Positions 16,249 to 25,500 of a DNA stretch of 64,000 nt are shown here, one piece after another. This stretch comes from Pyrinomonadaceae bacterium (GTDB lineage: Bacteria > Acidobacteriota > Blastocatellia > Pyrinomonadales > Pyrinomonadaceae). The notes below the pieces were generated by a model. It worked only from the letters and a program-made list of their open reading frames with translations, had not been told where the DNA came from and did not search any database. The translations under genes were made by a program, and so were the position numbers. Position 1 is the stretch's first letter. Every line of letters starts with the position of its first letter. Where the stretch lies: contig JAVEDP010000041.1 of NCBI GenBank assembly GCA_030841085.1, positions 62,001 to 126,000 on the forward strand, given 5' to 3'.

Positions 16249-18675
16249 ATGCCCTACAGCGTAACTGTCCGCACAATTATCTGTTGTCTGTTGCTTTCCC
16301 TGGCAGCAATCGTCACGGTCACACTTTCGGAAACGACCGCTGCCGCCCAGACGGCGCCGACCCTGATTCCCGGTCTGGTCGATCAGGTAATCATCCGGCG
16401 CGACGAGCGCGGCATTCCTTACATCCAGGCGAAAAACGATCATGACCTTTATCTGGCCCAGGGCTTTGTGACAGCAGGCGATCGTCTGTGGCAGATGGAC
16501 TTACTGCGTCGCTCGGAGCGCGGAGAGTTGGCGGAAATTTTGAGTGCCGGACCCAACAATGTCGTTTTAGACCAGGACAAGCAACACCGAACGCTCGGGT
16601 TTACTCAAGTTGCTGAGACAGAATTTGCGCAAGCGTCGTCGCAATCTCGCGCGCTGCTGCAAGCGTACGCCGATGGCGTTAACGCGTATATCGCGACGCT
16701 GGATGCGCGATCGCTGCCACCGGAATTTCAAATTCTGGGATACAAGCCAAGTCCCTGGACGCCGGTCGACTCGCTGCTGGTCATCAAAGTTTTTGCGGAA
16801 GCGCTGTCGTCCACCTGGCGTCTTGAGGTAATGCGTGAAGCGTTGGCGTCACTGCCGGCTGAAAAACGGGCCATGCTGCTGCCTGAATTCTCGCCGCTGG
16901 ATGTGCTGGTGGTTGGCAAAGACACTCGCAAGGTTGCCACCGCTTCAGACCCTGCGACTCCAAACTTTTCGCTCAATCAAGCTGAGCTGCTCGCGCTCGC
17001 GAAGGATCAGGAGCTGGAATCTCAAGCACTCGCGCGCGTTGGCGTGTATGCGGAAGGTCTGGCCGCCAGCAACAACTGGGTCGTAAGCGGCAAGCACACG
17101 GTGACTGGAAAACCTCTGCTTGCCAACGATCCTCATCTCGCGCCGTCGGCGCCATCGATCTGGTACATGGTCCATCTCAGCGCGCCCGGCGTGCGCGTCG
17201 CAGGCGTCACTGCGCCCGGACTTCCCGGCGTCATCATCGGACATAACGAACAAATCGCATGGGGTTTTACGAACGTTGGTCCGGATGTGCAGGACCTCTA
17301 CAGCGAACAATTCGACCCGGCAAACCCGAAACGCTACAAAACGCCTTCCGGTTGGAATGACGCGACAATCCGTCATGAAGAGATCAAGGTGCGCAAGGGT
17401 TTCACTGAATCAACTACCGACATTGTTCCCATGGATGTGACCGTCACACGTCATGGACCAATCGTCTTCGAAACAAACGGTAAGCGTTACGCGTTAAGGT
17501 GGACTGCGCTTGATCCCAAGCAAAACAATCCCGATTCGACCTATTCATTAAATCGCGCGCGCAACTGGAAAGAATTCAATGCGGCCCTGCGTGTATTCAC
17601 CGCGCCGACCCAAAACATTGTGTATGCGGACGTCGCCGGACACATCGGCTATCACGCGGCCGGCGTTGTGCCCATCAGAAAATCCGGCGATGGCAGTGTT
17701 CCTTATGACGGCGCGACTGACGAAGGCGAATGGATCAGCTTTATTCCGAGCGACAAATTGCCCATCGTCTACGATCCGCCCTCGGGAATCATCGTTACCG
17801 CAAACCAAAGAATCGTGGGCACGGATTACCCTTACTTCTTGACTCATTCCTGGGCTCAACCTTATCGCGCGCGCAGAATTTTCGACCTGTTGAGTCAAAC
17901 GCCGAAACTGGGCGCCGCCGACTTTCGCCGCATTCAGGGCGATATTTATTCAATCGGAAACGTCCTGTTTGCTCAGCAAATCACGAAAACGATGCGCGGC
18001 CAGGTAAAACCTGAGGAAGCGCGTTTGGCCGCAACGCTGGCCGCTTTTGAAAAGTGGGACGGGCGGATGGCGGCCGATTCACACGAGGCGCCGATCCTGG
18101 CGCAGATGCGAATTGCGTTTCGTTCAAGAGTGCTGAATGCCGCACTCGGCGAGGACCTGTTCAAGATTTATGCATGGTCCAATTTCGATACGACGATAGA
18201 TCGTTTGATAACTGAGCAACCAAAAGAATGGCTGCCAAAGGAATTCGCGAGCTACGCCGATTTACTGCGAGCTTGTTTTGAAGACGCAGTCAAAGCGTTG
18301 ACGAAAATTAACGCGGACGAATCGAAATGGACCTGGGGGGAGATGGCCAAGGTGCGCTTTTCGCATCCGCTGGCAAACGCCCCGCTGATAGGTTTGCAGT
18401 TCACGATTGCTCCAATTCCGCAAAACGGCGCCGGCGGTTTAGCGGCGACACCCAATGTCGGAGCCGCAGTTTCAATGCGCTTGATTGCCGACACAAGCGA
18501 TTGGGACAAGACTCAACACGGCATCACTCTCGGCGAATCGGGCCTGCCTGCGACCGCTCATTGGAGCGATCAACTCGCCGATTGGCGCGCCGTCACGCCA
18601 CGCGAGTTCCCCTTCACCGAAGCAGCCATCGCGAAAGCAACCAAGGCGACTACGGTGCTGGAACCTAAGAAGTAA
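16249..18675 (+). CDS. Penicillin acylase family N-terminal nucleophile hydrolase
   Basis: Secreted or periplasmic S45 amidase precursor that self-cleaves to alpha and beta chains. A signal peptide (residues 1-33, ending TAAAQ) precedes the alpha part GIPYIQAKNDHDLYLAQGFVTAGDRLWQMDLLRR. The nucleophile is Ser274 in AASNNWVVSG, the new beta-chain N-terminus after processing; LLANDPHL and GHNEQIAWGFTNVGPDVQDLY follow, as in the family. Length 808 is typical. Substrates of relatives are acyl amides, including acyl-homoserine lactones in some; specificity here is unknown. thpR starts 3 bases after the stop, so they are probably co-transcribed. Confidence 0.9.
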   Translation: MPYSVTVRTIICCLLLSLAAIVTVTLSETTAAAQTAPTLIPGLVDQVIIRRDERGIPYIQAKNDHDLYLAQGFVTAGDRLWQMDLLRRSERGELAEILSAGPNNVVLDQDKQHRTLGFTQVAETEFAQASSQSRALLQAYADGVNAYIATLDARSLPPEFQILGYKPSPWTPVDSLLVIKVFAEALSSTWRLEVMREALASLPAEKRAMLLPEFSPLDVLVVGKDTRKVATASDPATPNFSLNQAELLALAKDQELESQALARVGVYAEGLAASNNWVVSGKHTVTGKPLLANDPHLAPSAPSIWYMVHLSAPGVRVAGVTAPGLPGVIIGHNEQIAWGFTNVGPDVQDLYSEQFDPANPKRYKTPSGWNDATIRHEEIKVRKGFTESTTDIVPMDVTVTRHGPIVFETNGKRYALRWTALDPKQNNPDSTYSLNRARNWKEFNAALRVFTAPTQNIVYADVAGHIGYHAAGVVPIRKSGDGSVPYDGATDEGEWISFIPSDKLPIVYDPPSGIIVTANQRIVGTDYPYFLTHSWAQPYRARRIFDLLSQTPKLGAADFRRIQGDIYSIGNVLFAQQITKTMRGQVKPEEARLAATLAAFEKWDGRMAADSHEAPILAQMRIAFRSRVLNAALGEDLFKIYAWSNFDTTIDRLITEQPKEWLPKEFASYADLLRACFEDAVKALTKINADESKWTWGEMAKVRFSHPLANAPLIGLQFTIAPIPQNGAGGLAATPNVGAAVSMRLIADTSDWDKTQHGITLGESGLPATAHWSDQLADWRAVTPREFPFTEAAIAKATKATTVLEPKK

Positions 18676-18678
18676 AAC

Positions 18679-19281
18679 GTGACGCAGACGAACAGCGAAA
18701 CCTGGCGCGTTTTTTGTGCAATTGAACTGCCTTCGCTAGTGCTCGAAAAAATCTCAGAACAAATCACTCGCTTGCGAGCTGCGGCGCCGCACTCGCCCGC
18801 AAGTTGGAGCCGCCCGGAGAATGTTCACCTCACGCTTAAATTCCTGGGCGAGATTGCGCCGGGTCGAGTAGGCGATTTGTCACAAGCTGCAGCCGCTGCA
18901 GTCGCGGGTTTCGCACCGTTTGAAATCCTGATTAAAGACACGGGCTCGTTTCCGAAACACGGCACGCCGCGCGTTTTTTGGATCGGCATTGATGACTACT
19001 CAGGAAAGTTGGCGCGCTTGCAAGCGAAGCTCGACGAAGAATGTTTGCGAGTTGGTTTTGCGAAGGATGCAAGGCCTTTTAATCCACACCTGACAATAGC
19101 GCGGGGCCGCAAACCGCAAGGTGCACGCGCGCTGGCGGCTGCTCATAAAGAAATGGGATTTGCGTCGACCGAAGTTAGCGTGAAGGAGTTGACAGTGATT
19201 CGCAGCGAGTTGAGTAGTAACGGATCGAACTATACAACGATCTCACAGCACGCGCTGAGTGGTAATGGCACACCGGCGTAG
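18679..19281 (+). CDS. thpR: RNA 2',3'-cyclic phosphodiesterase
   Basis: 2H phosphoesterase family (LigT/ThpR): the two catalytic HxTx motifs are HLTLKFLG (about residue 51) and HLTIARG (about residue 135). The N-terminal WRVFCAIELP and the C-terminal VKELTVIRSEL are also characteristic. The family hydrolyses 2',3'-cyclic phosphates on tRNA or RNA fragments. It starts with GTG 18679, 3 bases after the penicillin acylase stop. Length 200 is slightly above the family norm of 180-190. Confidence 0.9.
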   Translation: MTQTNSETWRVFCAIELPSLVLEKISEQITRLRAAAPHSPASWSRPENVHLTLKFLGEIAPGRVGDLSQAAAAAVAGFAPFEILIKDTGSFPKHGTPRVFWIGIDDYSGKLARLQAKLDEECLRVGFAKDARPFNPHLTIARGRKPQGARALAAAHKEMGFASTEVSVKELTVIRSELSSNGSNYTTISQHALSGNGTPA

Positions 19282-19307
19282 CTAGGAAATAAGTGGGGTA
19301 ATCTCAG

Positions 19308-19383
19308 GGTTGGGAAGGGTGGCTTGCCCCCGCTCTGTTGAATGCAGCTCAAACACGGCGGGGGCAAGCCACCCTTCCCGACC
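19308..19383. repeat. Inverted-repeat element, family G, between convergent genes
   Basis: 26-base arms at 19308-19333 and 19358-19383, one mismatch, built on GGGAAGGGTGGCTTGCCCCC and its complement, with a 24-base loop. It lies between the convergent thpR and SPFH genes, where a strong stem could block read-through both ways. Only one copy is in this window. Confidence 0.9.
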
Positions 19384-19406
19384 TGCATTTTTCCCTGCTG
19401 AGGCTT

Positions 19407-20432
19407 TCATCGCAGCTCGCGCGGTCGCGGCGGCGGAGTTGATGCGGACGGCTCTTCACCGCTCTTCGTTCCCGTTTGTCCCAGCACTTCCTTGATCGCT
19501 CCAACGCTCGAGAGCATCGCCGAAGTTTCCACCGGCATAAAGATCACTTTCGAATTGTTGGTGCGCGTCATGTCACGCAAGCTTTCAATGTAGCGAGTGG
19601 TAATCAAATATTGCGCGGGATTGCCGTGCTCGTGCATCGCTTCGGCGACCAGCGCGATTGCCTGTGCTTCACCCTGCGCATTTCGCTGCCGCGCTTCGGC
19701 CGCGCCTTCCGCTGAGAGAATCGCTGATTGCTTTTCACCTTCCGCGCGAGTGACCGCCGCTTGCTTTTCACCTTCGGCGCGTGTGATTGCGGCCTGGCGA
19801 TCGCCTTCGGCTTGCAGCACCAACGCGCGGCGATTGCGTTCCGCAGTCATCTGCTTTTCCATCGTGATGCGCACGTCCTCCGGCGGATTAATGTTCTTCA
19901 CGTCAACGCGCGTTACTTTCACGCCCCACTTGTCGGTCGCTTCATCAAGAATTATTCGCAGCTTCGCATTGATTTGGTCGCGTTGCGACAAAGTGTGATC
20001 GAGATCCATGTCGCCCATCACCGCGCGCATGCCGGTGATGGTTAACTGAACGATGCCACCGACCAGGTCGTTCATCTCGTAAACTGCTTTCACCGGGTCG
20101 GTGATTTGCCAGTAGACGACCGAATCAACATGAATCGTTACGTTGTCGCGAGTGATAACCGGCTGCGGCGGCAGATCGATATACTGTTCGCGCAGGTCGA
20201 TGGAAGTGATGCCGGGCCGCGAGTTGGTCCAGTAGACGGCGCGCGGACGGTCCATGAACGGTATCAAAATATTCAGACCGCTGCTGGCAACTTTATCGAA
20301 GCGGCCGAGACGCTCGACCAGCATGACGGTCGCCTGCGGTACGATGCGAATTGTTTTGATCGCAATGACCAGCAGTACGATGGCGATGAAACCAAAAAAG
20401 AGGAAGGCGACGGCAGTGGAAAGGGGATCCAT
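19407..20432 (-). CDS. SPFH/Band 7 family protein (stomatin/QmcA-like)
   Basis: One N-terminal membrane helix (residues about 5-27) anchors an SPFH domain (VPQATVMLVERLGRFDKVASSGLNILIPFMDRP, LPPQPVITRDNVTIHVDSVVYWQI, ALNxINPPEDVRITMEKQM region), followed by a coiled coil of five 11-residue repeats: AEGDRQAAITR, AEGEKQAAVTR, AEGEKQSAILS and two looser ones. Such proteins form large membrane rings that organise microdomains and control membrane proteases. The NfeD partner often found beside this type is absent. The C-terminal tail is Pro/Ser-rich and basic. ATG 20432 is the start. Confidence 0.88.
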   Translation of the reverse strand: MDPLSTAVAFLFFGFIAIVLLVIAIKTIRIVPQATVMLVERLGRFDKVASSGLNILIPFMDRPRAVYWTNSRPGITSIDLREQYIDLPPQPVITRDNVTIHVDSVVYWQITDPVKAVYEMNDLVGGIVQLTITGMRAVMGDMDLDHTLSQRDQINAKLRIILDEATDKWGVKVTRVDVKNINPPEDVRITMEKQMTAERNRRALVLQAEGDRQAAITRAEGEKQAAVTRAEGEKQSAILSAEGAAEARQRNAQGEAQAIALVAEAMHEHGNPAQYLITTRYIESLRDMTRTNNSKVIFMPVETSAMLSSVGAIKEVLGQTGTKSGEEPSASTPPPRPRELR

Positions 20433-20525
20433 AAGCGAACTCCTGAATGAAATTGTTCGGGTCAGACAAGCTTTGGAATGAAACTATATCGGATCGGTCG
20501 CGTGTCCGACAAACTTCGGCTTGAT

Positions 20526-20642
20526 TGCAGAACCGCGAGCGGTAGCGACCGGATGCTAGCGCTGAACTTTTACCAAGAAACGTTTTGATCGCAATGAATG
20601 GTTGAACCTCGCATCCGGTCGCTACCGCTCGCAGTTCTGCAT
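20526..20642. repeat. Inverted-repeat element, family A, copy 2
   Basis: Arms near 20526-20556 and 20613-20642 share CAGAACYGCGAGCGGTAGCG and CGACCGG with copy 1 at 505. The right arm overlaps the end of the amidase gene: the stop TAG and the last codons (Gln-Asn-Cys-Glu-Arg) are read from it. The outer bases differ from copy 1 (GGATGC instead of GGGTGC). Confidence 0.88.
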
Positions 20643-22010
20643 GGGCCATCCACCCAAGGCCTGCTCGACAATCGCGGCCGCGGCGAGCACAGTCTGCTCC
20701 GCAAGCGGCCGACCCACAATCTGAATACCAATCGGCAATCCTTCCGCCGAACGACCGGCCGGGATCGCCAGTGACGGCAAATCAAAAACATTAAAAGTTT
20801 GCGAATAACTGAACGCGCGGAAAGTGCTGAACGTCTTCTCGCCAACCGTCAACTTGTGCGTCCCGTGCGCATATGCCGGCGTCGCTCCAACCGGTGCGAG
20901 AAGTAGCGGCGTGTCTTTCATCCACTCGATCAACTCCTCGCGCAGTCGATCGCGTTCCCTCCACCAATGCATAAATTCGTAACGCGTCGGCGGTTTTTCA
21001 TTGACAGCTTTTGCCAATCTCCAGCGCACAAAATCGCCGGCCAGATCTTCGTGGTCTTTGTAAATATCGCGAAGTTGGACCACCGAAGCGTGTGAAAATA
21101 ACTTGAGCCAAAGATCATGCCCGCGTTCTATCCCGGGCGGCCGAACTTCAGCGGTCAGAAGTCCAGCCTCAGATAACGCGCGCGCGGCAGTCTCAACTGC
21201 CAAACGAGTTTCGTCAGTAACTGGCGTGACGCTATCGTCCGTATACCACGCAACGCGCTGACCGGCCAGTTGATTAGTTTCAATCTTCCGCGTTGAGTTT
21301 CCGGACAACACATTCAAAAGTAAATTTAGATCTTCCACGCGCCGGGCCATTGGGCCAATCGACGAGCCAAGCGAATATGGACCAGTGTTCGGCGGAAACT
21401 GACCGGCACCCGGAACCTGGCCCACGGTTGGCTTCAAGCCGACGATCCCGCAGAAGTGCGCGGGAATCCGAATTGAGCCCGCAAGATCGCTGCCCAACCC
21501 GCACGGCGACATACAACTCGCAATCGCCGCAGCCTCGCCGCCGCTCGATCCTCCCGGCGTAAGTGAAGCATCAAGCGGATGATTAGTCCTGCCAAACACC
21601 CGGTTCTCGGCTGTGTACTCCATCGCCAACTCCGCGGTGTTCGTCTTTCCAAGAACAATGGCGCCGGCTTCTTTAAGTCTTCGCACCGCCGGCGCGTCGG
21701 CTGCCGGAACAAAATCCACGCGCATTAACGAGCCGCTGGTTGTTCTCAGTCCCGCCGTTTCGATTGTGTCTTTGATGGTCACCGGCAAGCCGTGTAAGGG
21801 CCCGAGCGCGCGCCCATGCATGACTGCAGCTTCCGCGTCGCTGGCTCGCTTCATAAGATCAGGCGCGAGCGTTACGATCGCGTTGAGTTTGGGATTGAGT
21901 TGAGCGATGACCTCGAGGTGGGCCTTCATTACCTCAACTGGCGATACAGAACGATCTGAGATCATCCGCACAAGCGCGCTGGCAGAGTGTGAAGTAAGTT
22001 CAGAAGACAT
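20622..22010 (-). CDS. Amidase-signature family amidase
   Basis: Ser-cisSer-Lys hydrolase: the Lys is in LPVTIKDTIETAG, and the Gly/Ser-rich signature GGSSGGEAAAIASCMSPCGLGSDLAGSIRIPA holds both serines. Start MSSELTSHSASALVRMI from ATG 22010 gives 462 residues; the frame extends to 22034. It resembles GatA-like amidases of broad specificity; the other gat genes are not beside it, so a role in Glu/Asp-tRNA amidation is not supported. Its last five codons and TAG come from the family A repeat. The gene diverges from sdhCAB. Confidence 0.88.
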   Translation of the reverse strand: MSSELTSHSASALVRMISDRSVSPVEVMKAHLEVIAQLNPKLNAIVTLAPDLMKRASDAEAAVMHGRALGPLHGLPVTIKDTIETAGLRTTSGSLMRVDFVPAADAPAVRRLKEAGAIVLGKTNTAELAMEYTAENRVFGRTNHPLDASLTPGGSSGGEAAAIASCMSPCGLGSDLAGSIRIPAHFCGIVGLKPTVGQVPGAGQFPPNTGPYSLGSSIGPMARRVEDLNLLLNVLSGNSTRKIETNQLAGQRVAWYTDDSVTPVTDETRLAVETAARALSEAGLLTAEVRPPGIERGHDLWLKLFSHASVVQLRDIYKDHEDLAGDFVRWRLAKAVNEKPPTRYEFMHWWRERDRLREELIEWMKDTPLLLAPVGATPAYAHGTHKLTVGEKTFSTFRAFSYSQTFNVFDLPSLAIPAGRSAEGLPIGIQIVGRPLAEQTVLAAAAIVEQALGGWPMQNCER

Positions 22011-22020
22011 GTTAGCGAGT

Positions 22021-22049
22021 TTGGCTTTTCCCAAGGTTGTTCATATAAT
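22021..22049 (+). promoter_or_regulatory. Candidate sigma-70 promoter for sdhCAB
   Basis: A perfect -10 TATAAT (22044-22049) lies 17 bases downstream of TTGGCT (22021-22026, 4 of 6 matches to TTGACA). Transcription would start near 22056, leaving an 80-base leader before the GTG of sdhC. It sits between the divergent amidase start and sdhC. Confidence 0.5.
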
Positions 22050-22135
22050 TTCCCTGCTCTGAAAAAATTCGTTCACAACTTGCCTGAGTCAGGATCGTCG
22101 ATTTTTGCTGATCCCAAATCCAAAGGAGCGCTTTC

Positions 22136-22807
22136 GTGGGCGTAAAGTTGAGCAGGACTTTCGTTCTGCGAAAACTCCATCAGTTGTCGGGTATTATGCC
22201 GCTCGGCATCTTTTTGTTGGAGCACTTTTATACAAACTCGAAAGCTCTGACCGGTCCAGCCGACTTTAATAACGCCGTAAAAGACTTGCAGTCGATTCCC
22301 TACATTCTGTTCGTGGAAATCGGCGGAATCTTTATACCGCTCATCTACCACGCCGTCTATGGTCTGGTGATCACGGTTGAGGCGCGGCCCAATAATCTCG
22401 CCTATCCGTATCCGCGCAATTGGTTTTACCTAATTCAGCGCATCACCGGCGTGATTCTTTTCTTCTTTATTACGTTTCACGTCTTGAACTTCAGATTTGG
22501 ACTGATACCGGGATTGAACACAATTTCCGTGGCCCACAGTCCGCAAATGGCTTTCGATATTGTCTCGCGAGAGTTTCGGATTATTCCCATCTTTATCGTT
22601 TACATGGTCGGCATCACTGCAACTGTCTGGCATCTGGCAAACGGCATCTGGCTATTTATGGTTGACTGGGGCATCACGATCGGCGAGCGCGCGCAGCGAT
22701 TGACGGGTTATGCCTGCATCGCGTTTGGCGTCGTGCTCTTGCTGGTTGGCATTAACGCCGCGATTGCATTCATTCGCCCGGGCGGTTTGTTGGGAGGAAT
22801 TCTCTAG
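22136..22807 (+). CDS. sdhC: Succinate dehydrogenase cytochrome b558 subunit
   Basis: Di-heme membrane anchor of complex II, of the single-polypeptide type seen in Bacillus, Bacteroidetes and Acidobacteriota. Five membrane helices carry the heme-ligand histidines: KLHQLSG (near residue 15), FLLEHFYTN, YHAVYGLVI, FITFHVLNFR and VWHLANGIW. Electrons pass from SdhB to the quinone pool here. The start is a GTG at 22136 preceded by AAAGGAGCG. sdhA starts 3 bases after the stop. Confidence 0.92.
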   Translation: MGVKLSRTFVLRKLHQLSGIMPLGIFLLEHFYTNSKALTGPADFNNAVKDLQSIPYILFVEIGGIFIPLIYHAVYGLVITVEARPNNLAYPYPRNWFYLIQRITGVILFFFITFHVLNFRFGLIPGLNTISVAHSPQMAFDIVSREFRIIPIFIVYMVGITATVWHLANGIWLFMVDWGITIGERAQRLTGYACIAFGVVLLLVGINAAIAFIRPGGLLGGIL

Positions 22808-22810
22808 CCC

Positions 22811-24646
22811 ATGGCGGAAGGAATCAAGATCGCAATCGTCGGTGGCGGCCTCGCGGGCCTGGCAGCCGCAATGCGCATTGCTGAGGCCGGACATGCAGTC
22901 GATCTTTTTTCTGTTGTGCCGGTGAAGCGTTCGCATTCAGTTTGCGCGCAAGGCGGCATCAATGGCGCGGTCAACACTAAAGGCGAAGGCGATTCAACCT
23001 GGGAACATTTTGACGACACCGTTTATGGCGGCGACTTTCTTGCCAATCAACCACCGGCGAAAGCCATGTGCGAGATGGCGCCGTCGATCATCTATTTATT
23101 CGATCGCATGGGCGTGCCCTTTTCTCGCACGAGCGAAGGCTTGCTGGATTTCCGCCGCTTTGGTGGAACTAAACATCACCGCACCGCCTTTGCCGGAGCC
23201 TCAACCGGTCAACAACTTCTTTATGCTCTCGACGAGCAGGTGCGTCGTTACGAAGTCAACGGGAAAGTACGAAAGTTTGAGCACTGGGAAATGCTGTCCC
23301 TCGTGCTCGACGATGCTCAAGTGTGTCGTGGCCTGATTGCGATGAACTTGCAGACGCTCGAGTTGAAAACATTTCCGGCCGACGCGGTGATCGTAGCGAC
23401 CGGTGGACCAGGACTGATCTTTGGCAAGTCGACGAACTCGATGGTTTGCACCGGCAGCGCCGTGGCCGCGTGTTACCAGCAGGGCGCCAAATACGCCAAC
23501 GGCGAATTCATCCAGGTTCATCCCACCTCAATTCCCGGCGAAGATAAATTGCGTCTGATGTCTGAATCGGCGCGCGGCGAAGGTGGCCGTGTTTGGGTGC
23601 CGCGCCAACCTGGCGACACGCGAGCGCCTTCTTCGATTCCTGAAAAAGAGCGTTCGTATTTTCTTGAAGAAAAATATCCGGCTTACGGAAACCTGGTGCC
23701 GCGCGATATCGCGACGCGGGAAATTTTTCAGATATGCATCGAAGGCAAAGGCGTCGCGAAGGAAAACCAGGTCTACCTGGATGTGACACACATTCCCGCC
23801 GAGACGCTCGATCGGAAGCTCGGCGCAATACTCGAAATTTACGAAATGTTTGTGGGCGACGATCCGCGCCACGTGCCGATGCGCATATTTCCCGGCGTGC
23901 ACTACTCGATGGGCGGATTGTGGGTCGACTATGACCAGCGTACCAACATTCCCGGACTGTTGGCCGCAGGCGAATGTGATTACTCGATTCACGGCGCCAA
24001 TCGCCTCGGCGCAAATTCGCTGGTCAGTTGCGTGTACGGCGGCTTTATTGCCGCGCCGGCCGCGATTCAGTATGCGACCGGCGTCGAGCGCAACGGTTCT
24101 AATGGGTCGAGCGTTTACGATCAGGAGTTGAGGAAGCAACAGGAAATTAACGATACGTTGATTAAGCAAAGCGGCAAAGAAAATCAGTACGTGCTTCATC
24201 AGGAGATGGGCAAGTGGATGACCGACAACGTGACCGTAGTGCGCTACAACGACAAGCTAAAGGAAACTGACAATAAGCTGTTGGAGTTGATGGATCGTTA
24301 CAAGCGCATCTCGATCAACGATTCTAATCTCTGGGCCACGATGGCATTGCCGCATGCTCGGCACCTCGACAACATGCTTGAGTTGGCGCGAGTGATTACG
24401 CTGGGTGCCTTGAATCGTAACGAGTCGCGCGGTGCGCACTACAAGCCCGAGTTTCCGGAACGCGATGATGAGAACTTTTTAAAAACGACGATTGCCGAGT
24501 ATTCAGGAGAAGGGCCGGTGCTGTCTTATGACGCCGTTGACATCTCGCTGATTCCGCCGCGCAAACGTGATTACAGTAAGGCGAAGCAAGAAAAGAAACC
24601 TGATCCGGCAGCAGCGCGGCCCGAAGCGCCGGCTGAGCGAACATAG
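22811..24646 (+). CDS. sdhA: Succinate dehydrogenase flavoprotein subunit
   Basis: Oxidises succinate to fumarate with covalently bound FAD. The Rossmann motif IAIVGGGLAGLAAAMRIAEAG opens the protein; the FAD-His is in RSHSVCAQGGINGAVN (about residue 41), followed by HFDDTVYGGDFL. Active-site segments include HPTSIPG, ESARGEGG, MGGLWVDYD, GECDYSIHGANRLGANSL. Length 611, with the long C-terminal extension of the Bacillus-type enzyme; the tail after KRDYSK is Lys/Pro/Ala rich. A family F repeat begins on the last base of the stop codon, splitting the operon between sdhA and sdhB. Confidence 0.96.
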   Translation: MAEGIKIAIVGGGLAGLAAAMRIAEAGHAVDLFSVVPVKRSHSVCAQGGINGAVNTKGEGDSTWEHFDDTVYGGDFLANQPPAKAMCEMAPSIIYLFDRMGVPFSRTSEGLLDFRRFGGTKHHRTAFAGASTGQQLLYALDEQVRRYEVNGKVRKFEHWEMLSLVLDDAQVCRGLIAMNLQTLELKTFPADAVIVATGGPGLIFGKSTNSMVCTGSAVAACYQQGAKYANGEFIQVHPTSIPGEDKLRLMSESARGEGGRVWVPRQPGDTRAPSSIPEKERSYFLEEKYPAYGNLVPRDIATREIFQICIEGKGVAKENQVYLDVTHIPAETLDRKLGAILEIYEMFVGDDPRHVPMRIFPGVHYSMGGLWVDYDQRTNIPGLLAAGECDYSIHGANRLGANSLVSCVYGGFIAAPAAIQYATGVERNGSNGSSVYDQELRKQQEINDTLIKQSGKENQYVLHQEMGKWMTDNVTVVRYNDKLKETDNKLLELMDRYKRISINDSNLWATMALPHARHLDNMLELARVITLGALNRNESRGAHYKPEFPERDDENFLKTTIAEYSGEGPVLSYDAVDISLIPPRKRDYSKAKQEKKPDPAAARPEAPAERT

Positions 24647-24701
24647 TGGCACAGACTTCAGTCTGTGATGATTAGCAGCCACAGACCAAAGTCTGTGCCA
24701 C
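24646..24701. repeat. Inverted-repeat element, family F, copy 2, inside the sdh operon
   Basis: GTGGCACAGACTTCAGTCTG (from 24646) and the inverted CAGACCAAAGTCTGTGCCAC (ending 24701) flank a short loop. The element starts on the last base of the sdhA stop codon and ends 9 bases before the sdhB ATG, so a stem would form within the sdhCAB message. Confidence 0.9.
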
Positions 24702-24710
24702 ATTTAATTT

Positions 24711-25493
24711 ATGTCTGCACACATTCACAAACCAAAGAGCAATCGAGTTCCACCAAAGACTGTCGAAATTCACATTCGCCGGCGCGCCAACCCCGACTCA
24801 CCTCAGTACTGGGAAGTTTTTGAGCTTCCCTATCGCCCGAACCTGAACATCATTTCTTGCCTGATGGAGATTCAGAAGAATCCAATTACCAAAGAAGGCA
24901 ATGCCACAACGCCACCCGTTTGGCAGATGAATTGTCTCGAGCAGGTTTGCGGGATCTGCACGATGGTTATCAACGGACGCGCCCGCCAATCCTGTTCGGC
25001 GCTGATAGACAATCTCGAACAACCGATCAAGCTCGAACCAATGTCCAAGTTTCCCAACATTCGCGATCTGGTTGTTGACCGCTCGCAAATGTTCGACCAT
25101 CTCAAACGCGTTAACGCCTGGGTTGAACTCGACGGCACGCACGATCTCGGACCAGGGCCGCGGATGGACCAGGAAGAAGTGCAGGAGCGTTACTCATATT
25201 CGCGCTGCATGACCTGTGGTTGCTGTCTCGAAGCCTGCCCGCAATACGAGGACGACAATTACATTGGACCGCAGGCAATCGCGCAGGTGCGACTGTTCAA
25301 TATGCATCCGAGCGGCAAGATGACGCGCGACGAGCGTTTGGAAGGAATCATGGGCGAGGACGGCATCACCAATTGTGGCAACGCGCAAAACTGCATTCAG
25401 GCCTGTCCGATGGGCATTCCGCTAACGCGCGCGATCTATGAAGAGAACCGCGAGACAGTGGTGCATGGGCTTTTTGGCTGGTTGAAGAAGTAA
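24711..25493 (+). CDS. sdhB: Succinate dehydrogenase iron-sulfur subunit
   Basis: Carries electrons from FAD to the quinone site. [2Fe-2S] cysteines are in CLEQVCGICTMVINGRARQSC (about residues 75-95; shown here as separate Cys 75, 80, 83 and 95 approximate), and the [4Fe-4S]/[3Fe-4S] cysteines in CMTCGCCLEACPQ and CIQACPMG. The N-terminus is longer than usual by a basic HKPKSNRVPPK stretch. Length 260. ATG 24711. All ligands are present, so the enzyme should be complete with sdhCA upstream. Confidence 0.95.
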   Translation: MSAHIHKPKSNRVPPKTVEIHIRRRANPDSPQYWEVFELPYRPNLNIISCLMEIQKNPITKEGNATTPPVWQMNCLEQVCGICTMVINGRARQSCSALIDNLEQPIKLEPMSKFPNIRDLVVDRSQMFDHLKRVNAWVELDGTHDLGPGPRMDQEEVQERYSYSRCMTCGCCLEACPQYEDDNYIGPQAIAQVRLFNMHPSGKMTRDERLEGIMGEDGITNCGNAQNCIQACPMGIPLTRAIYEENRETVVHGLFGWLKK

Positions 25494-25500
25494 AGGCTCT

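Noticed and set aside
20622..22010. Calling the amidase gatA
   Set aside because: It has the amidase signature but no gatB or gatC neighbour, and diverges in length and C-terminus, so a general amidase call is safer.
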